A stretch of DNA of 64,000 bases from JANQMX01 sp965247175 (GTDB taxonomy: Bacteria; Pseudomonadota; Alphaproteobacteria; Kiloniellales; DSM-21159): contig OZ252006.1 in assembly GCA_965247175.1 (NCBI GenBank), positions 3,906,001 through 3,970,000 of the forward strand, given 5' to 3'. Shown piece by piece: positions 50,771-59,534 of this stretch. The first letter of the stretch is position 1. Every line of letters begins with the position of its first letter. Below the pieces are notes generated by a model. The model was not told the origin of the DNA. It worked only from the letters and a program-made list of their open reading frames with translations, and did no database searches. The position numbers and the translations under genes are program-made.

Positions 50771-51289
50771 ATGCTTGATAGCCTGAAAGCGAGCGAGGTG
50801 GATTGGGATGCGGACAGCCCGCCTGGCCTGGCGTTCCTCTTCGAAGCGCGCGTGAAGCTCCATGTTCCGGCGATGGACGTGGGGCCGACACCCGACGGCA
50901 ACCGCATGATTTTCCTGGTCAAGGGCGGCACGTTCGAAGGGCCTCACCTGCGCGGGCGCGTGGTGCCGGACGCAGGTGCGGACTGGATACGCATCCGGCC
51001 GGACGGGACGGGCGTGCTGGACGTGCGCTTCTGCCTGGAGACGCACGACAAAGCCCTGCTGTATCTCCACTGGCAAGGCCGGTTCTGGTCGGCGCCGGAA
51101 GACGCCGCTTATGCGCTCGATGTCGAGAAACCGGACGATCCGGCCGGCGCATGGCGCTACTACTTCCGCACGGCGCCGCTGTTTGAAACCGGCGACCCGC
51201 GCTACGCCTGGCTCAACAACATCATCGCCGTCACGAAATCCAGAACCGGTGACGGAGGCCCCATCCATCGCGTCTTCGCCGTGACGTGA
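50771..51289 (+). CDS. DUF3237-like protein
   Basis: 172 aa. GPTPDGNRMIFLVKGGTFEGPHLRGRVVPDAGADW, DVRFCLETHDKALLYLHWQG and YYFRTAPLFETGDPRYAWLNN are the recognisable landmarks of DUF3237 (UPF0311), a predicted beta-barrel found in catabolic clusters. No signal peptide. It follows the SnoaL-like gene by 15 bp and ends 69 bp before the convergent RNA-repair operon. Confidence 0.78.
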   Translation: MLDSLKASEVDWDADSPPGLAFLFEARVKLHVPAMDVGPTPDGNRMIFLVKGGTFEGPHLRGRVVPDAGADWIRIRPDGTGVLDVRFCLETHDKALLYLHWQGRFWSAPEDAAYALDVEKPDDPAGAWRYYFRTAPLFETGDPRYAWLNNIIAVTKSRTGDGGPIHRVFAVT

Positions 51290-51358
51290 GCGCCTAAGCT
51301 ATGCGCTCAAACGACTCGCGCCGATGAAGAGGACGTCATCGCAGACATAGAGACGCCC

Positions 51359-53917
51359 TCATAGTCTTGGGTCGACCGGCTCTGTCTCCAAGGCCAACAC
51401 GCCGAACACGCATTCATGCACCTTGGCCAGTGGCGCGTGGCGGGCGAAGCGCTCCAGGGCTTCGAGACCGAGCGTGAACTCCCTCAGCGCCAGCGATCGC
51501 TTCCGGCCAAGGCCGCGTTGCTTCAATCGCTCCAAGTGCTGTGGCACGTCGTAGTCCGGCCCGTAGATAATGCGCAGATAGTCTCGCCCCCGGACCTTGA
51601 TCGCGGGCTGGACGAGCCCTTTCGCGCCGCGGGTGATGAAGCTCAATGGCTTCACGACCATGCCCTCGCCGCCCGCCGCGGTCATCTCATCCCACCATGC
51701 TGTTGCCGCGGCACAAGACGCCTCGTCAGTCAGGTCCACCTTCCGCCACTGCGTCGCCATGAGGATCGGATCCTCGGTGGCGGTGAGCTCGGCGAGCGCG
51801 TTCATGTGCCAGTCATGGGGCTTGTCGGTATGGACGCGGCCTTCGCTGGCCAGGAGATGGAAGGGGGCGATCTTGAGATCGGCCACGCCAGCGACTGGCC
51901 AGACATACTGGTTGTATGCGTCAGTGAACGCATCGGCCGCCTTGCGGCGTTCCCGCGTTTTTTCAAAGTCTTCCGCAACGTCCATGCCCCGCGCAACCGC
52001 CGCTTGCAGCGCGTCGGCCGCGAGCGACAGGCCGAGCTTCGCTGCGCTGCCGACGGGCGCATACTGGCGTGTGATCAGGCTCTGGGCCTTCGCAGACCAA
52101 GGCATGATCTCCATGTCGAGGCAGACCCAGCTCGCATCGAACCTCTCCCACCATCCGGCCCCGTTGATCGCGGCGCGCAAGCGGTCGAGCACTTCACTTT
52201 CGGTTTCGGAGTCGAAGAACGGCCGCCCAGTCCGCGAGTAGATGATCCCCGTACGCGCGTCGGAGTGAAAGTGCGTGCGGGCGGCTTCCACATCGCGGCA
52301 CACGACGGCGACCGCGCGCGAGCCCATATGCTTCTCTTCGCAGACGACCTCGCCGAGCCCGCGGCTTCGATAGAATTCGAAGGCCTCTTCCGGCCGCTCG
52401 AGCCAGTCCTCCTGGCTGCTGGTCTCGACCGGCGACATGGTCGGCGGCAAGTAGATCAGCCATCGCGGGTCGACTGCGTAGCGGCTCATGGTTTCGAGCG
52501 CGCCTGCCGCGTGGGCTTCGGATACCATCACCAGCCCGCCGACGCTGGTTTCGATCGAGCGTTTGCCCTGGACGTCGCTGAGGCGGATCGCTGTCGGGTC
52601 CCCTTGGGGCTCGGCCTTCGCGAGCGGCTTGACCGGCTCGAACCAGACCTTCTCGGCGGGAACGTCGACCAACTGCAGCTCCGGCCAGCGCAGGGCCGTC
52701 AGCTTGCCCCCGAACACGCAGCCTGTGTCGATGCAGATCGTGCCGTTGATCCATTCGGCCTCCGGCGTGGGCGTGTGTCCGTACACCACCTTCGCATGGC
52801 CGCGATATCCGGCCGCCCAATCGGCCCGCACGGGTAGACCGAACTCATCCGTCTCACCGGTCGTATCGCCGTACATGGCGAAGCTGCGCACAGCACCGCT
52901 CGCGCGGTTCTGCATGTCTTCCCGCAGGCCGGCGTGAGCGACCACGAGGTCGCCGTTCTCGAACACGTAGTGGCTGATCAAGCTATCCAGCCAGGTGCGC
53001 ATCTCTTCAGCGAAGCCCTCGGGCTGGGTCTCGAATTGCTCGATGGTTTCGGCGAGCCCATGGGTAAGCTTGACCTTCCGGCCGTTCAGCTTGCGGACCA
53101 GTTTGTTTTCGTGATTGCCGTTGACGCAGAACGCGGTGCCCGCTTCCACCATGCCTTTCACCAAGCGCAGCACGTCGGGGGAGCGGGGACCGCGATCCAC
53201 CAGATCACCGACGAAAATCGCGCGCCGACCGTCGGGCGGCGTGGTTACGTAGTTTCGCCAGCCTGGCTCGCCCTGCGCATCGACCGTATAGCCGAGCTTC
53301 TCGAGCAAGGCTTCAAGCTCACCCGCGCAGCCATGGATGTCCCCGATAATGTCGAAGGGCCCGCGCTCGTTGCGCTTGTCCGGCCACAGCGGCGCGCGCT
53401 CGATTGCCTCGATCGCGTCCATCTCTTCGGGACTGTCGAAGACGTGCAGCATGCGCACCCCCTCGCGCTTGTGAAGGCTCGAGAAGCCCCGCTTCAACGC
53501 GCGGACATGATTGCGCACCACATGGGAGCCAAACTGGCGGTTCGGGCGCAGATCGTTTCGTGCCTGGCAGATCTCCGCATCGACAAAGAAGACGAAGCCG
53601 ACCGGAAGAGCGTGGTGCTTCCTCGCCAGCGCGATGAACCGCGCACGATCCTCTGGCTTCAAGTTCGTCGCATCGATCACGGTCAGCCGGCGCGCCGCAA
53701 GGCGCATGTCGGCGATGTACTCGACAAGCTCAAAGGCCTCGGCGGTGGCCGACTGGTCCGTCTCGTCGTCAGCCACGAGTCCGCGGCAGGTATCGGAGGA
53801 GACGATTTCGGTCTCCTTGAAGTGCTTCTTGGCAAACGTGGACTTTCCGCATCCGGACGGGCCGATAAGCAAGACGAGGCAGAACTCGGGGATGGAGATC
53901 GAGGTGCGGTCGGTCAT
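51359..53917 (-). CDS. pnkp: Polynucleotide kinase-phosphatase-ligase Pnkp (RNA repair)
   Basis: 852-aa three-domain RNA end-healing and sealing enzyme. Kinase: P-loop GPSGCGKST (19-27). Phosphatase: binuclear-metal motifs GDIHGC (192-197), GDLVDRG (237-243) and NGNHE (266-270), plus GHTPTPE near 380. Ligase-adenylyltransferase: Lys529 in EEKHMGSRA is the AMP-accepting lysine. It heals 5'-OH and 3'-phosphate or cyclic phosphate RNA ends, and seals after Hen1 methylates the 3' terminus. ATG 53917 overlaps the Hen1 stop by 4 bp; the longer frame from 54061 reads into hen1. Size and domain order match the bacterial family fully. Confidence 0.94.
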   Translation of the reverse strand: MTDRTSISIPEFCLVLLIGPSGCGKSTFAKKHFKETEIVSSDTCRGLVADDETDQSATAEAFELVEYIADMRLAARRLTVIDATNLKPEDRARFIALARKHHALPVGFVFFVDAEICQARNDLRPNRQFGSHVVRNHVRALKRGFSSLHKREGVRMLHVFDSPEEMDAIEAIERAPLWPDKRNERGPFDIIGDIHGCAGELEALLEKLGYTVDAQGEPGWRNYVTTPPDGRRAIFVGDLVDRGPRSPDVLRLVKGMVEAGTAFCVNGNHENKLVRKLNGRKVKLTHGLAETIEQFETQPEGFAEEMRTWLDSLISHYVFENGDLVVAHAGLREDMQNRASGAVRSFAMYGDTTGETDEFGLPVRADWAAGYRGHAKVVYGHTPTPEAEWINGTICIDTGCVFGGKLTALRWPELQLVDVPAEKVWFEPVKPLAKAEPQGDPTAIRLSDVQGKRSIETSVGGLVMVSEAHAAGALETMSRYAVDPRWLIYLPPTMSPVETSSQEDWLERPEEAFEFYRSRGLGEVVCEEKHMGSRAVAVVCRDVEAARTHFHSDARTGIIYSRTGRPFFDSETESEVLDRLRAAINGAGWWERFDASWVCLDMEIMPWSAKAQSLITRQYAPVGSAAKLGLSLAADALQAAVARGMDVAEDFEKTRERRKAADAFTDAYNQYVWPVAGVADLKIAPFHLLASEGRVHTDKPHDWHMNALAELTATEDPILMATQWRKVDLTDEASCAAATAWWDEMTAAGGEGMVVKPLSFITRGAKGLVQPAIKVRGRDYLRIIYGPDYDVPQHLERLKQRGLGRKRSLALREFTLGLEALERFARHAPLAKVHECVFGVLALETEPVDPRL

Positions 53918-55329
53918 GCGGTGCCTCCCCGCGTGAACACCCCGATTTGCGTCGGATATCCGTGGTCCGGATGCGCCTCTCCGACACCTTCGAACGCGGC
54001 CGAGTAGCCGCGCCGCGCGCAGACGCCGGCAGCCCAGGTTTCGAACTCGTGGCGCGTCCATTCGAAGCGGTGGTCGGCATGGCGGAGCTCGCCAGGGGCC
54101 ATGCCCTCGAACAGGGCATTGTATTCAAAGTTCGGCGTCGACACGATGACCGCACTTGGGCGCGCCACGCCGAACACGACGCGTTCCAGAGCGTCGAGGC
54201 GCTCTGCGTCGATATGCTCGATCACTTCGATCAGGGTGATCGCGTCGTAGCCCTTGAGCCGATCGTCGTCGTAAACGAGCGAGCCGCGTACGATGTCGAT
54301 CCGCTCGCGCTGGCTCGGCGACATGCGGTTGAGCTTCAGCTGCCGCTCGGCTTTCTCCAACTCGATGGTCGAGACTTCGACACCAAGGATGCGCTCGAAG
54401 TCGCGTTCCTTCATCAGCTTGGAAAGAAGTCGGCCTTCGCCGCAACCAAGGTCGCAGACCTTGCGCGCGCCGGCCCGCTTAAGGGCTCCCTTCACGGCTT
54501 CATAGCGCTGCGCGTTGAGGCCGAGGGGCTTCTCGAGCGCTTCTTCGCCCTTCGCTGCGGCTTCGTCTTCGGAGTCCGCATCGTCGGCGGCCAAGCCGAA
54601 CTTCTCGTCCAAGACAGTGAGCGCCTCGCGCGCATAGCGCCGCCGTCGGAGATAGCGGTTCGCGACAAGGTCCCGTTCGGGATGCGCCTGCAGCCACGCG
54701 CCACCTTTCGCGATGAGCTTCTCGACCTCGTCGTCGCCCACCCAATAGTGCTTGTAGTTGTCGAGCACCGGAATGAGCACATAGAGATGGGTCAGCGCGT
54801 CGGCGAGGCGCAGCGTCCCGGTCAGGCGGAGCGTGCGGTAGGGGCTGTCGCCCCAATCGGGATGCTGATCGTTGAGCGGTGCAGTCTCGGATTCGACCTC
54901 ATAGCCCAAAGGCTCGAACAGTCGTCGCACGATGTCATCCCCGCCGCGACAGGGAACCGGGGAGACGGTCAACGCCAGGGGCATCGTCGAGGCTGCCAGC
55001 TCTTCTCGCTCAGGTGCGCGCCCAACCATGGCGTCCCTCAGGGTTCGGGCCATGGCGACGCTCAGGAAGGATGACGCCGCGTAGGGCCGGTCGTTGACGT
55101 AGTGATCCAGCAGGGATTGGCCGTCGCCGCTCTTGCGGCCGCGAACGAGCTGCACCGGATCCACGTCGACCAGCAGGACAGCCTCACAGAAGCCTTCATC
55201 GGCGGCGGGGTAGAAAATCAGCGACTGGCCAACGCTGAGATCTGCGCGATGGACATTGGCCGGGTTCTTCCGAAGCAGGAAACCAAGGTCTGTCGCGGGC
55301 CGGTGGGTGGTTGCGATCTTGAGTAGCAT
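53914..55329 (-). CDS. hen1: Hen1 RNA 3'-terminal 2'-O-methyltransferase (bacterial RNA repair)
   Basis: 471 aa. The N-terminal half (MLLKIATTHRPATDLGFLLRK..) is the bacterial Hen1 domain that activates the Pnkp ligase; the C-terminal half is the SAM-dependent methyltransferase with VCDLGCGEGR (291-300) and the metal-binding cluster Glu368, Glu371, His372 (EVIEHID) and His417 (ELRHADHRFEWTR). It marks the 3' end of cleaved RNA so that repaired tRNA resists renewed cutting. Operon order hen1-pnkp with a 4-bp overlap. ATG 55329 gives the standard N terminus. Confidence 0.94.
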   Translation of the reverse strand: MLLKIATTHRPATDLGFLLRKNPANVHRADLSVGQSLIFYPAADEGFCEAVLLVDVDPVQLVRGRKSGDGQSLLDHYVNDRPYAASSFLSVAMARTLRDAMVGRAPEREELAASTMPLALTVSPVPCRGGDDIVRRLFEPLGYEVESETAPLNDQHPDWGDSPYRTLRLTGTLRLADALTHLYVLIPVLDNYKHYWVGDDEVEKLIAKGGAWLQAHPERDLVANRYLRRRRYAREALTVLDEKFGLAADDADSEDEAAAKGEEALEKPLGLNAQRYEAVKGALKRAGARKVCDLGCGEGRLLSKLMKERDFERILGVEVSTIELEKAERQLKLNRMSPSQRERIDIVRGSLVYDDDRLKGYDAITLIEVIEHIDAERLDALERVVFGVARPSAVIVSTPNFEYNALFEGMAPGELRHADHRFEWTRHEFETWAAGVCARRGYSAAFEGVGEAHPDHGYPTQIGVFTRGGTA

Positions 55330-55615
55330 GGCGGCGTGATAGGTGTGGGCGTCGCCAAAGGCAAAAGTAATTCTGTCGATGCTGTTCTGCTTTGGCGCCT
55401 GGTATCCGCTTCTTTAGCCGCACCGGGTAACGAACAAGTAAAGTTGTAACGCTCGCAAAATCTCAAAATCAGAGATGGTTCACCCGCGCGACGGCTTCGA
55501 GCGGTCGCTATTGCTCCTGGGCAGATACGGCGTCGATCCGCGCGGGGTCCCCGACAAGCGCGACAAGCGCCAGCCGGGGATGCCCTATACGTGCAGTTTC
55601 TGGATCAGAGGCTCG
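55330..55615. other. Intergenic region between the RNA-repair operon and the liv operon end
   Basis: 286 bp. The half next to hen1 (55340-55475) is relatively AT-rich and must hold the hen1-pnkp promoter, but I find no well-spaced -35/-10 pair. The rest is GC-rich with GACAAGCGC repeated twice near 55550-55567. An open frame starting at 55475 is antisense to the liv genes over nearly its whole length and is not credited. Confidence 0.4.
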
Positions 55616-56803
55616 TCAATTCAGAAGCTCGGCGACCGGAATCGGCTCCGAGATCGTCCACTCGCCGATGATGCCCGGCTTGCCGTCCTTGACCTCCGAG
55701 ATCAGCATGCGGGCCCGGTTCTGATGGTGCAGCTCGCTGGTGAAGGTGCGCGGGCCGAACAAGGTCGGCTCATCCCGCATCTTCTCCAGCTCGGCGACCA
55801 CGGCGGCGCTCTCGAAGGTGCCGGCGCGCTCCACCGCCTTGGCCCAGACATCGATCAGGACATAACCGGGATAGGTGTACTGGGTGGCAGGACGGGCGCC
55901 GTAGCGGGCTTCGTAGGCCTGGTTGAAGGCTTCGACGTCCGGGTTCGGGTCGTCCCCATGCACGGAGCCCTGCACCGGCACGTAGAAGTCGGAGAGGTTC
56001 GGCACGGCCTCCAGCCAATAGCTGCCGTCGACCGCCGAGCCGTTCAGAATCTTCGAGTTGATGCCGGCGGCCCGGATCTGCTTCACCGCGCTCGCCGCCC
56101 CGGGGATGTAGGAGCAGAGCATGATCGCGTCCGGCTCTTGGTCCAGCCCCTTGATGCGCGAGATCTGCGTGGCGATGGAGGCATCGTCATTCTTGAAGGT
56201 GTCGCGGCCGACGACCTCGACGCCGTCGAGCCGTTCATCCATCCAGTTGGCGCCGTCGCAGATGCCCTTGTTGTACTCGATGGTGGTGTCGAGCAGCTCG
56301 TAGACGGTCGTCACGCCCTTCTCCTTGTGCGACCACTCGATCATCGTCGCGCCCTGCACGGCGGCCAGGACCGAGGCCGAGAAGGAATAGGGCCCGACAC
56401 CCTGGATGCCGGCTTTCACGTCCTCGGCGCAGAGGAAGAAGGAGATCTTTCCAGCGGACTGCGCGGCCAGCGCCGAGGGCGCGCCGAAGTCGTAGTCGCA
56501 GGAGACGATCATCATCTCCGCACCCGCATCGAGCACTTCCAGTCCGGCCTTGGCCGCCTCGGCTCGGTCCGTCTTGGTGTCCGCCTCGACGATCTTGATC
56601 TGCCGACCCAAGAGGCCGCCTGCTGCATTGATCTCGTCGATCCGGATCAGAGCCGCCTCCTGCGCCGGTTTGTCGTAGGCTTCGAGCCAACCGGACTTGG
56701 CTGTGGCAATGCCGATGATCACCTCATCGGCCAGCGCGGTACCGGCACCGAATGCGAGGCTGCTCGCGATCAGCGCGCTGAGTGTAAGCCTGCTCTTTTG
56801 CAT
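55616..56803 (-). CDS. Liv/urea-amide type ABC transporter substrate-binding protein
   Basis: 395-aa periplasmic binding protein. Signal peptide at residues 1-25 (LTLSALIASSLAFGAGTALADE). Type I binding-fold landmarks: IGIATAKSGWLEAYDKPAQEAALIRIDEINAAGGLLGRQIKIVEAD, MIVSCDYDFGAPSALAAQSAGK and NPDVEAFNQAYEARYGARPATQYTYPGY. Sequence leans toward the amide/urea-binding subgroup of the LivJ family rather than leucine binding. ATG 56803 has AGGAG upstream; the longer frame to 56884 overlaps livM. Last gene of a seven-gene minus-strand operon with hydantoinase A/B. Confidence 0.88.
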   Translation of the reverse strand: MQKSRLTLSALIASSLAFGAGTALADEVIIGIATAKSGWLEAYDKPAQEAALIRIDEINAAGGLLGRQIKIVEADTKTDRAEAAKAGLEVLDAGAEMMIVSCDYDFGAPSALAAQSAGKISFFLCAEDVKAGIQGVGPYSFSASVLAAVQGATMIEWSHKEKGVTTVYELLDTTIEYNKGICDGANWMDERLDGVEVVGRDTFKNDDASIATQISRIKGLDQEPDAIMLCSYIPGAASAVKQIRAAGINSKILNGSAVDGSYWLEAVPNLSDFYVPVQGSVHGDDPNPDVEAFNQAYEARYGARPATQYTYPGYVLIDVWAKAVERAGTFESAAVVAELEKMRDEPTLFGPRTFTSELHHQNRARMLISEVKDGKPGIIGEWTISEPIPVAELLN

Positions 56804-56832
56804 CCTATCTCGCTCCTCTTGCTTTGCTGCGG

Positions 56833-57888
56833 TCAGATTGCGGGTTTGTGGCGCCGCTCGGCCTTGGCCGGGCTGCGAGTCCACGTGAATTCACGGTTGC
56901 CGATCAGCCCCGCGGGCCGGCGGATCAGGACGAGGATCATGGCGATGCCGATCGCAATCTCCTGCGAGCCGGCGGGCAGGCTGAAGCTGGCGTCGCCGAC
57001 CGACACACCCTTCTCCAGGGTGCGGAACAGGCTGATCAACAGGGTTACGAACACCACGCCGGTCACGGCGCCCGAGAGCGAACCCATGCCGCCGAGGATC
57101 AGCATGGCGAGCGCCGTGAAGGTGACACTGAGAAAGAAGGCGTCGGGATTCACGACCCCGAGGAAGTGGGCGTAAAGCGCGCCGGCCACGCCGCAGAGAA
57201 AGGCGCTGCCGACGAAGGCGATGGTGCGTTGAAAGACCATGTCGATGCCCGCGGCCGCCGCCGCGACCGGCTCGTCGCGCGCTGAACGCAGCGCCAGCCC
57301 GAAGCGGGACACCGAGTAGGCATAGGCTACGAGAATCGCCGCCGAAGCGAAGAGCCAGGAGGTCCAGATGTTGGTTTCGGTCGGGATGCCGACGATGGAA
57401 CTGGTGCCGGCCGTCCAGGCGTCCCAGTTGGAGTAGACGTTGTTGACGATCGCCAGGAACGCGAAGGTGGCGATCGAGGCGGCAATGCCGGAAAGACGCA
57501 TCAGGACCAGGCCGACGGGCACCGCCACCGCGGCGGCAAGTAACCCCGCCAGCAGGACTGAGGGCAGAAACGGCAGCTGCGCCTGCGCCAGGATCTCCGG
57601 CAGGCCCTTGATGGTGAACTGCTTCATCATCGGCGGCACGGTCAGCCAGGCGGTGGCGTAGGCCCCGATGCACATGAAGCCGACATGGCCGAAGCTGATC
57701 ACGCCGGAGTTGCCGACGAAGAGATAGAGCCCCACCACCAGAACCATCTGCACGAACATCTCGGTGAAGGTTCGGGTGGTGACGCCGGAGGCGAAAAGAT
57801 CGATCGGCACGACGATCAACAGCCCTGCTCCTATGAGCAGAAGCGGAGTCGAGATGTTGCGGAGGAACACCGAGCTACGCTGAGCCAT
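56833..57888 (-). CDS. livM: Branched-chain type ABC transporter permease, LivM-like
   Basis: 351 aa with about nine to ten membrane segments. LivM motifs: FVGNSGVISFGHVGFMCIGAYATA near residue 60, GLALRSARDEPVAAAAAGID (coupling helix, about 195-215) and LGGMGSLSGAVTGVVFVTLL. Starts 3 bp after the LivH stop. Partner of the LivH-like permease in the inner membrane. Confidence 0.9.
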   Translation of the reverse strand: MAQRSSVFLRNISTPLLLIGAGLLIVVPIDLFASGVTTRTFTEMFVQMVLVVGLYLFVGNSGVISFGHVGFMCIGAYATAWLTVPPMMKQFTIKGLPEILAQAQLPFLPSVLLAGLLAAAVAVPVGLVLMRLSGIAASIATFAFLAIVNNVYSNWDAWTAGTSSIVGIPTETNIWTSWLFASAAILVAYAYSVSRFGLALRSARDEPVAAAAAGIDMVFQRTIAFVGSAFLCGVAGALYAHFLGVVNPDAFFLSVTFTALAMLILGGMGSLSGAVTGVVFVTLLISLFRTLEKGVSVGDASFSLPAGSQEIAIGIAMILVLIRRPAGLIGNREFTWTRSPAKAERRHKPAI

Positions 57889-57891
57889 GGC

Positions 57892-58806
57892 TCACACCCG
57901 TTCCGACGAAGGGCCGGCCCGGAACAGGCCCTCCGGCCGCCAGATCAGACAGGCGATGACAGCCAGGTAGAGGAAGGCATCGCGGAAGGGGCGGATGTCC
58001 AGCGGGAGCAGCAACTGCAGCGTGACGGAGATGGCGCCGAGCAGGAAGCCTGCGAAGACCGCGCCCTGCAGGCTGCCCATGCCGCCGATGACCGTGGCGA
58101 CGAAGGCGATCAGCATGATGGGCAGGCCCATGCGGATGTCGGCCGTCCCGGTCTGTGAGACGAGAACCAGCGCGATGGCTCCGGCCAGGGCGCCACTGAT
58201 GCCGAAGGCGAGCAGGATGATCCGGTTGGCACGCACGCCCAGCATGCGCGCCATGGTGAAGTTTTCGGCAGCGGCCCGCATCTCCAGCCCGAAGCGCGTG
58301 CGCTTCAGGAAGAACACCAGCCCTAGCAGCAGCAGGACCGTCACCAAGACAGTCAGCACTTGCAGCAGCGGGATGCTGGCGCCGAAGAACTCGACAGGCA
58401 GGCTCAGCTCCGGCCAGAGGCTGACCGACTTCGGGCGGCTGGAATAGCTGACCAGCAAGACGTTTTGGATGACGATGCCGAGGGCGAAGGAGGCGATCAT
58501 TAAAACCGCCGGGTTGGCGTTGCGCAGCCGCCGGAACACCACGACTTCGGAGGCGATCGAGAGCAGCGCGCCGACGCCGAGCACCGAGAGGACGATCAGC
58601 CAGCTCGGCAAGGCGCCGAGCAGCATCCCGGTCACCACCTCGGTCGAGGGGATCAAGAGAGCGAAGACGCAAAACGCGATGTAATGGCCGTGGGCGAAGT
58701 TGATCAGCCGCATGACCCCAAAGATCAGCGCTATGCCGAGCGCGCCCAGCGCGTAGATGCTCCCCAGGCTGATGGCGTCGAACAGCGGTTGCAGCAGGCC
58801 GGCCAT
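57892..58806 (-). CDS. livH: Branched-chain type ABC transporter permease, LivH-like
   Basis: 304 aa, about eight membrane segments. SLGSIYALGALGIALIFGVMRLINFAHG is the classic LivH N terminus; the coupling segment is LEMRAAAENFTMARMLGVRANRI and IGGMGSLQGAVFAGFLLG closes the core. ATG 58806 chosen; the frame stays open to 59583 but that part is antisense-like overlap with livF and has no family match. Confidence 0.9.
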   Translation of the reverse strand: MAGLLQPLFDAISLGSIYALGALGIALIFGVMRLINFAHGHYIAFCVFALLIPSTEVVTGMLLGALPSWLIVLSVLGVGALLSIASEVVVFRRLRNANPAVLMIASFALGIVIQNVLLVSYSSRPKSVSLWPELSLPVEFFGASIPLLQVLTVLVTVLLLLGLVFFLKRTRFGLEMRAAAENFTMARMLGVRANRIILLAFGISGALAGAIALVLVSQTGTADIRMGLPIMLIAFVATVIGGMGSLQGAVFAGFLLGAISVTLQLLLPLDIRPFRDAFLYLAVIACLIWRPEGLFRAGPSSERV

Positions 58807-58808
58807 GC

Positions 58809-59534
58809 TCAGGCAGCCCCTTCGTAGCCGAAGTAGGCGTCGCGCAATGCCGTGCCCTGCGACAGCGCGACGGCATCGCCGGACAGCGCGATCTCGCCGT
58901 TGCGCAGCAGGACCAGCCGACCGCCCATCATCGAGGCACGGACCGTGCTCTGCTCGACGATCAGCAGGGAGAGCCCTTCCTTCGCCCGCAGCACGGCAAG
59001 GGACTCGTAGACCTGGTCGACGATGTTGGGCGCCAGGCCGAGTGAGGGCTCGTCGATGGCGACCAAGCGAGAGCCGGTCATCAGGGCGCGGCCGATCACC
59101 AGCATCTGCTGCTGCCCGCCCGAAAGCAGACCGGCCGGGATGGAGCGTCGCTCCCGAAGAACCGGAAACAAGTCGTACACGACCGTCAGCTCGGCGGCCG
59201 CGTCGCTCGCCGAGGGGCGCAGGCCGCCGGCGAGCTTGAGGTTCTCCTCGACGGTCAGGCCGGCGAAGCAATCGCGCCCCTCCGGCACCAGCGAAAAGCC
59301 GAGCCTGGCGATGACCTCCGGCGCCAGCGCCGCGATCTCCCGGCCAGCCAGCCGGATCCCGCCTGCGGTTGGCCGGACCACGCCGGCGATGGTCTTCAGC
59401 AGGGTCGACTTGCCGGCGCCGTTGGGACCGGCGATGAACAGCGTCTCGCCTTCGTCCACCGCCAGGTCGATGCCGCGCAGGACGGTCGTACGGCCATAGC
59501 CGGCGGTCAGCCCGGCGACGTCGAGCAGGCTCAT
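58809..59534 (-). CDS. livF: Branched-chain type ABC transporter ATP-binding protein, LivF-like
   Basis: 241 aa. Walker A GPNGAGKST, signature LLSGGQQQMLVIGRAL, Walker B LVAIDEPSLGLAP and a switch His replaced by Gln (IVEQST), as is normal in LivF. VPEGRDCFAGLTVEENLKLA is characteristic. Overlaps livG by 4 bp. Confidence 0.92.
   Translation of the reverse strand: MSLLDVAGLTAGYGRTTVLRGIDLAVDEGETLFIAGPNGAGKSTLLKTIAGVVRPTAGGIRLAGREIAALAPEVIARLGFSLVPEGRDCFAGLTVEENLKLAGGLRPSASDAAAELTVVYDLFPVLRERRSIPAGLLSGGQQQMLVIGRALMTGSRLVAIDEPSLGLAPNIVDQVYESLAVLRAKEGLSLLIVEQSTVRASMMGGRLVLLRNGEIALSGDAVALSQGTALRDAYFGYEGAA

Noticed and set aside
55475..57175. 566-codon plus-strand open frame across the liv genes
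   Set aside because: Its body is antisense to the binding protein and LivM; only the first about 45 codons are outside them and match nothing I know.
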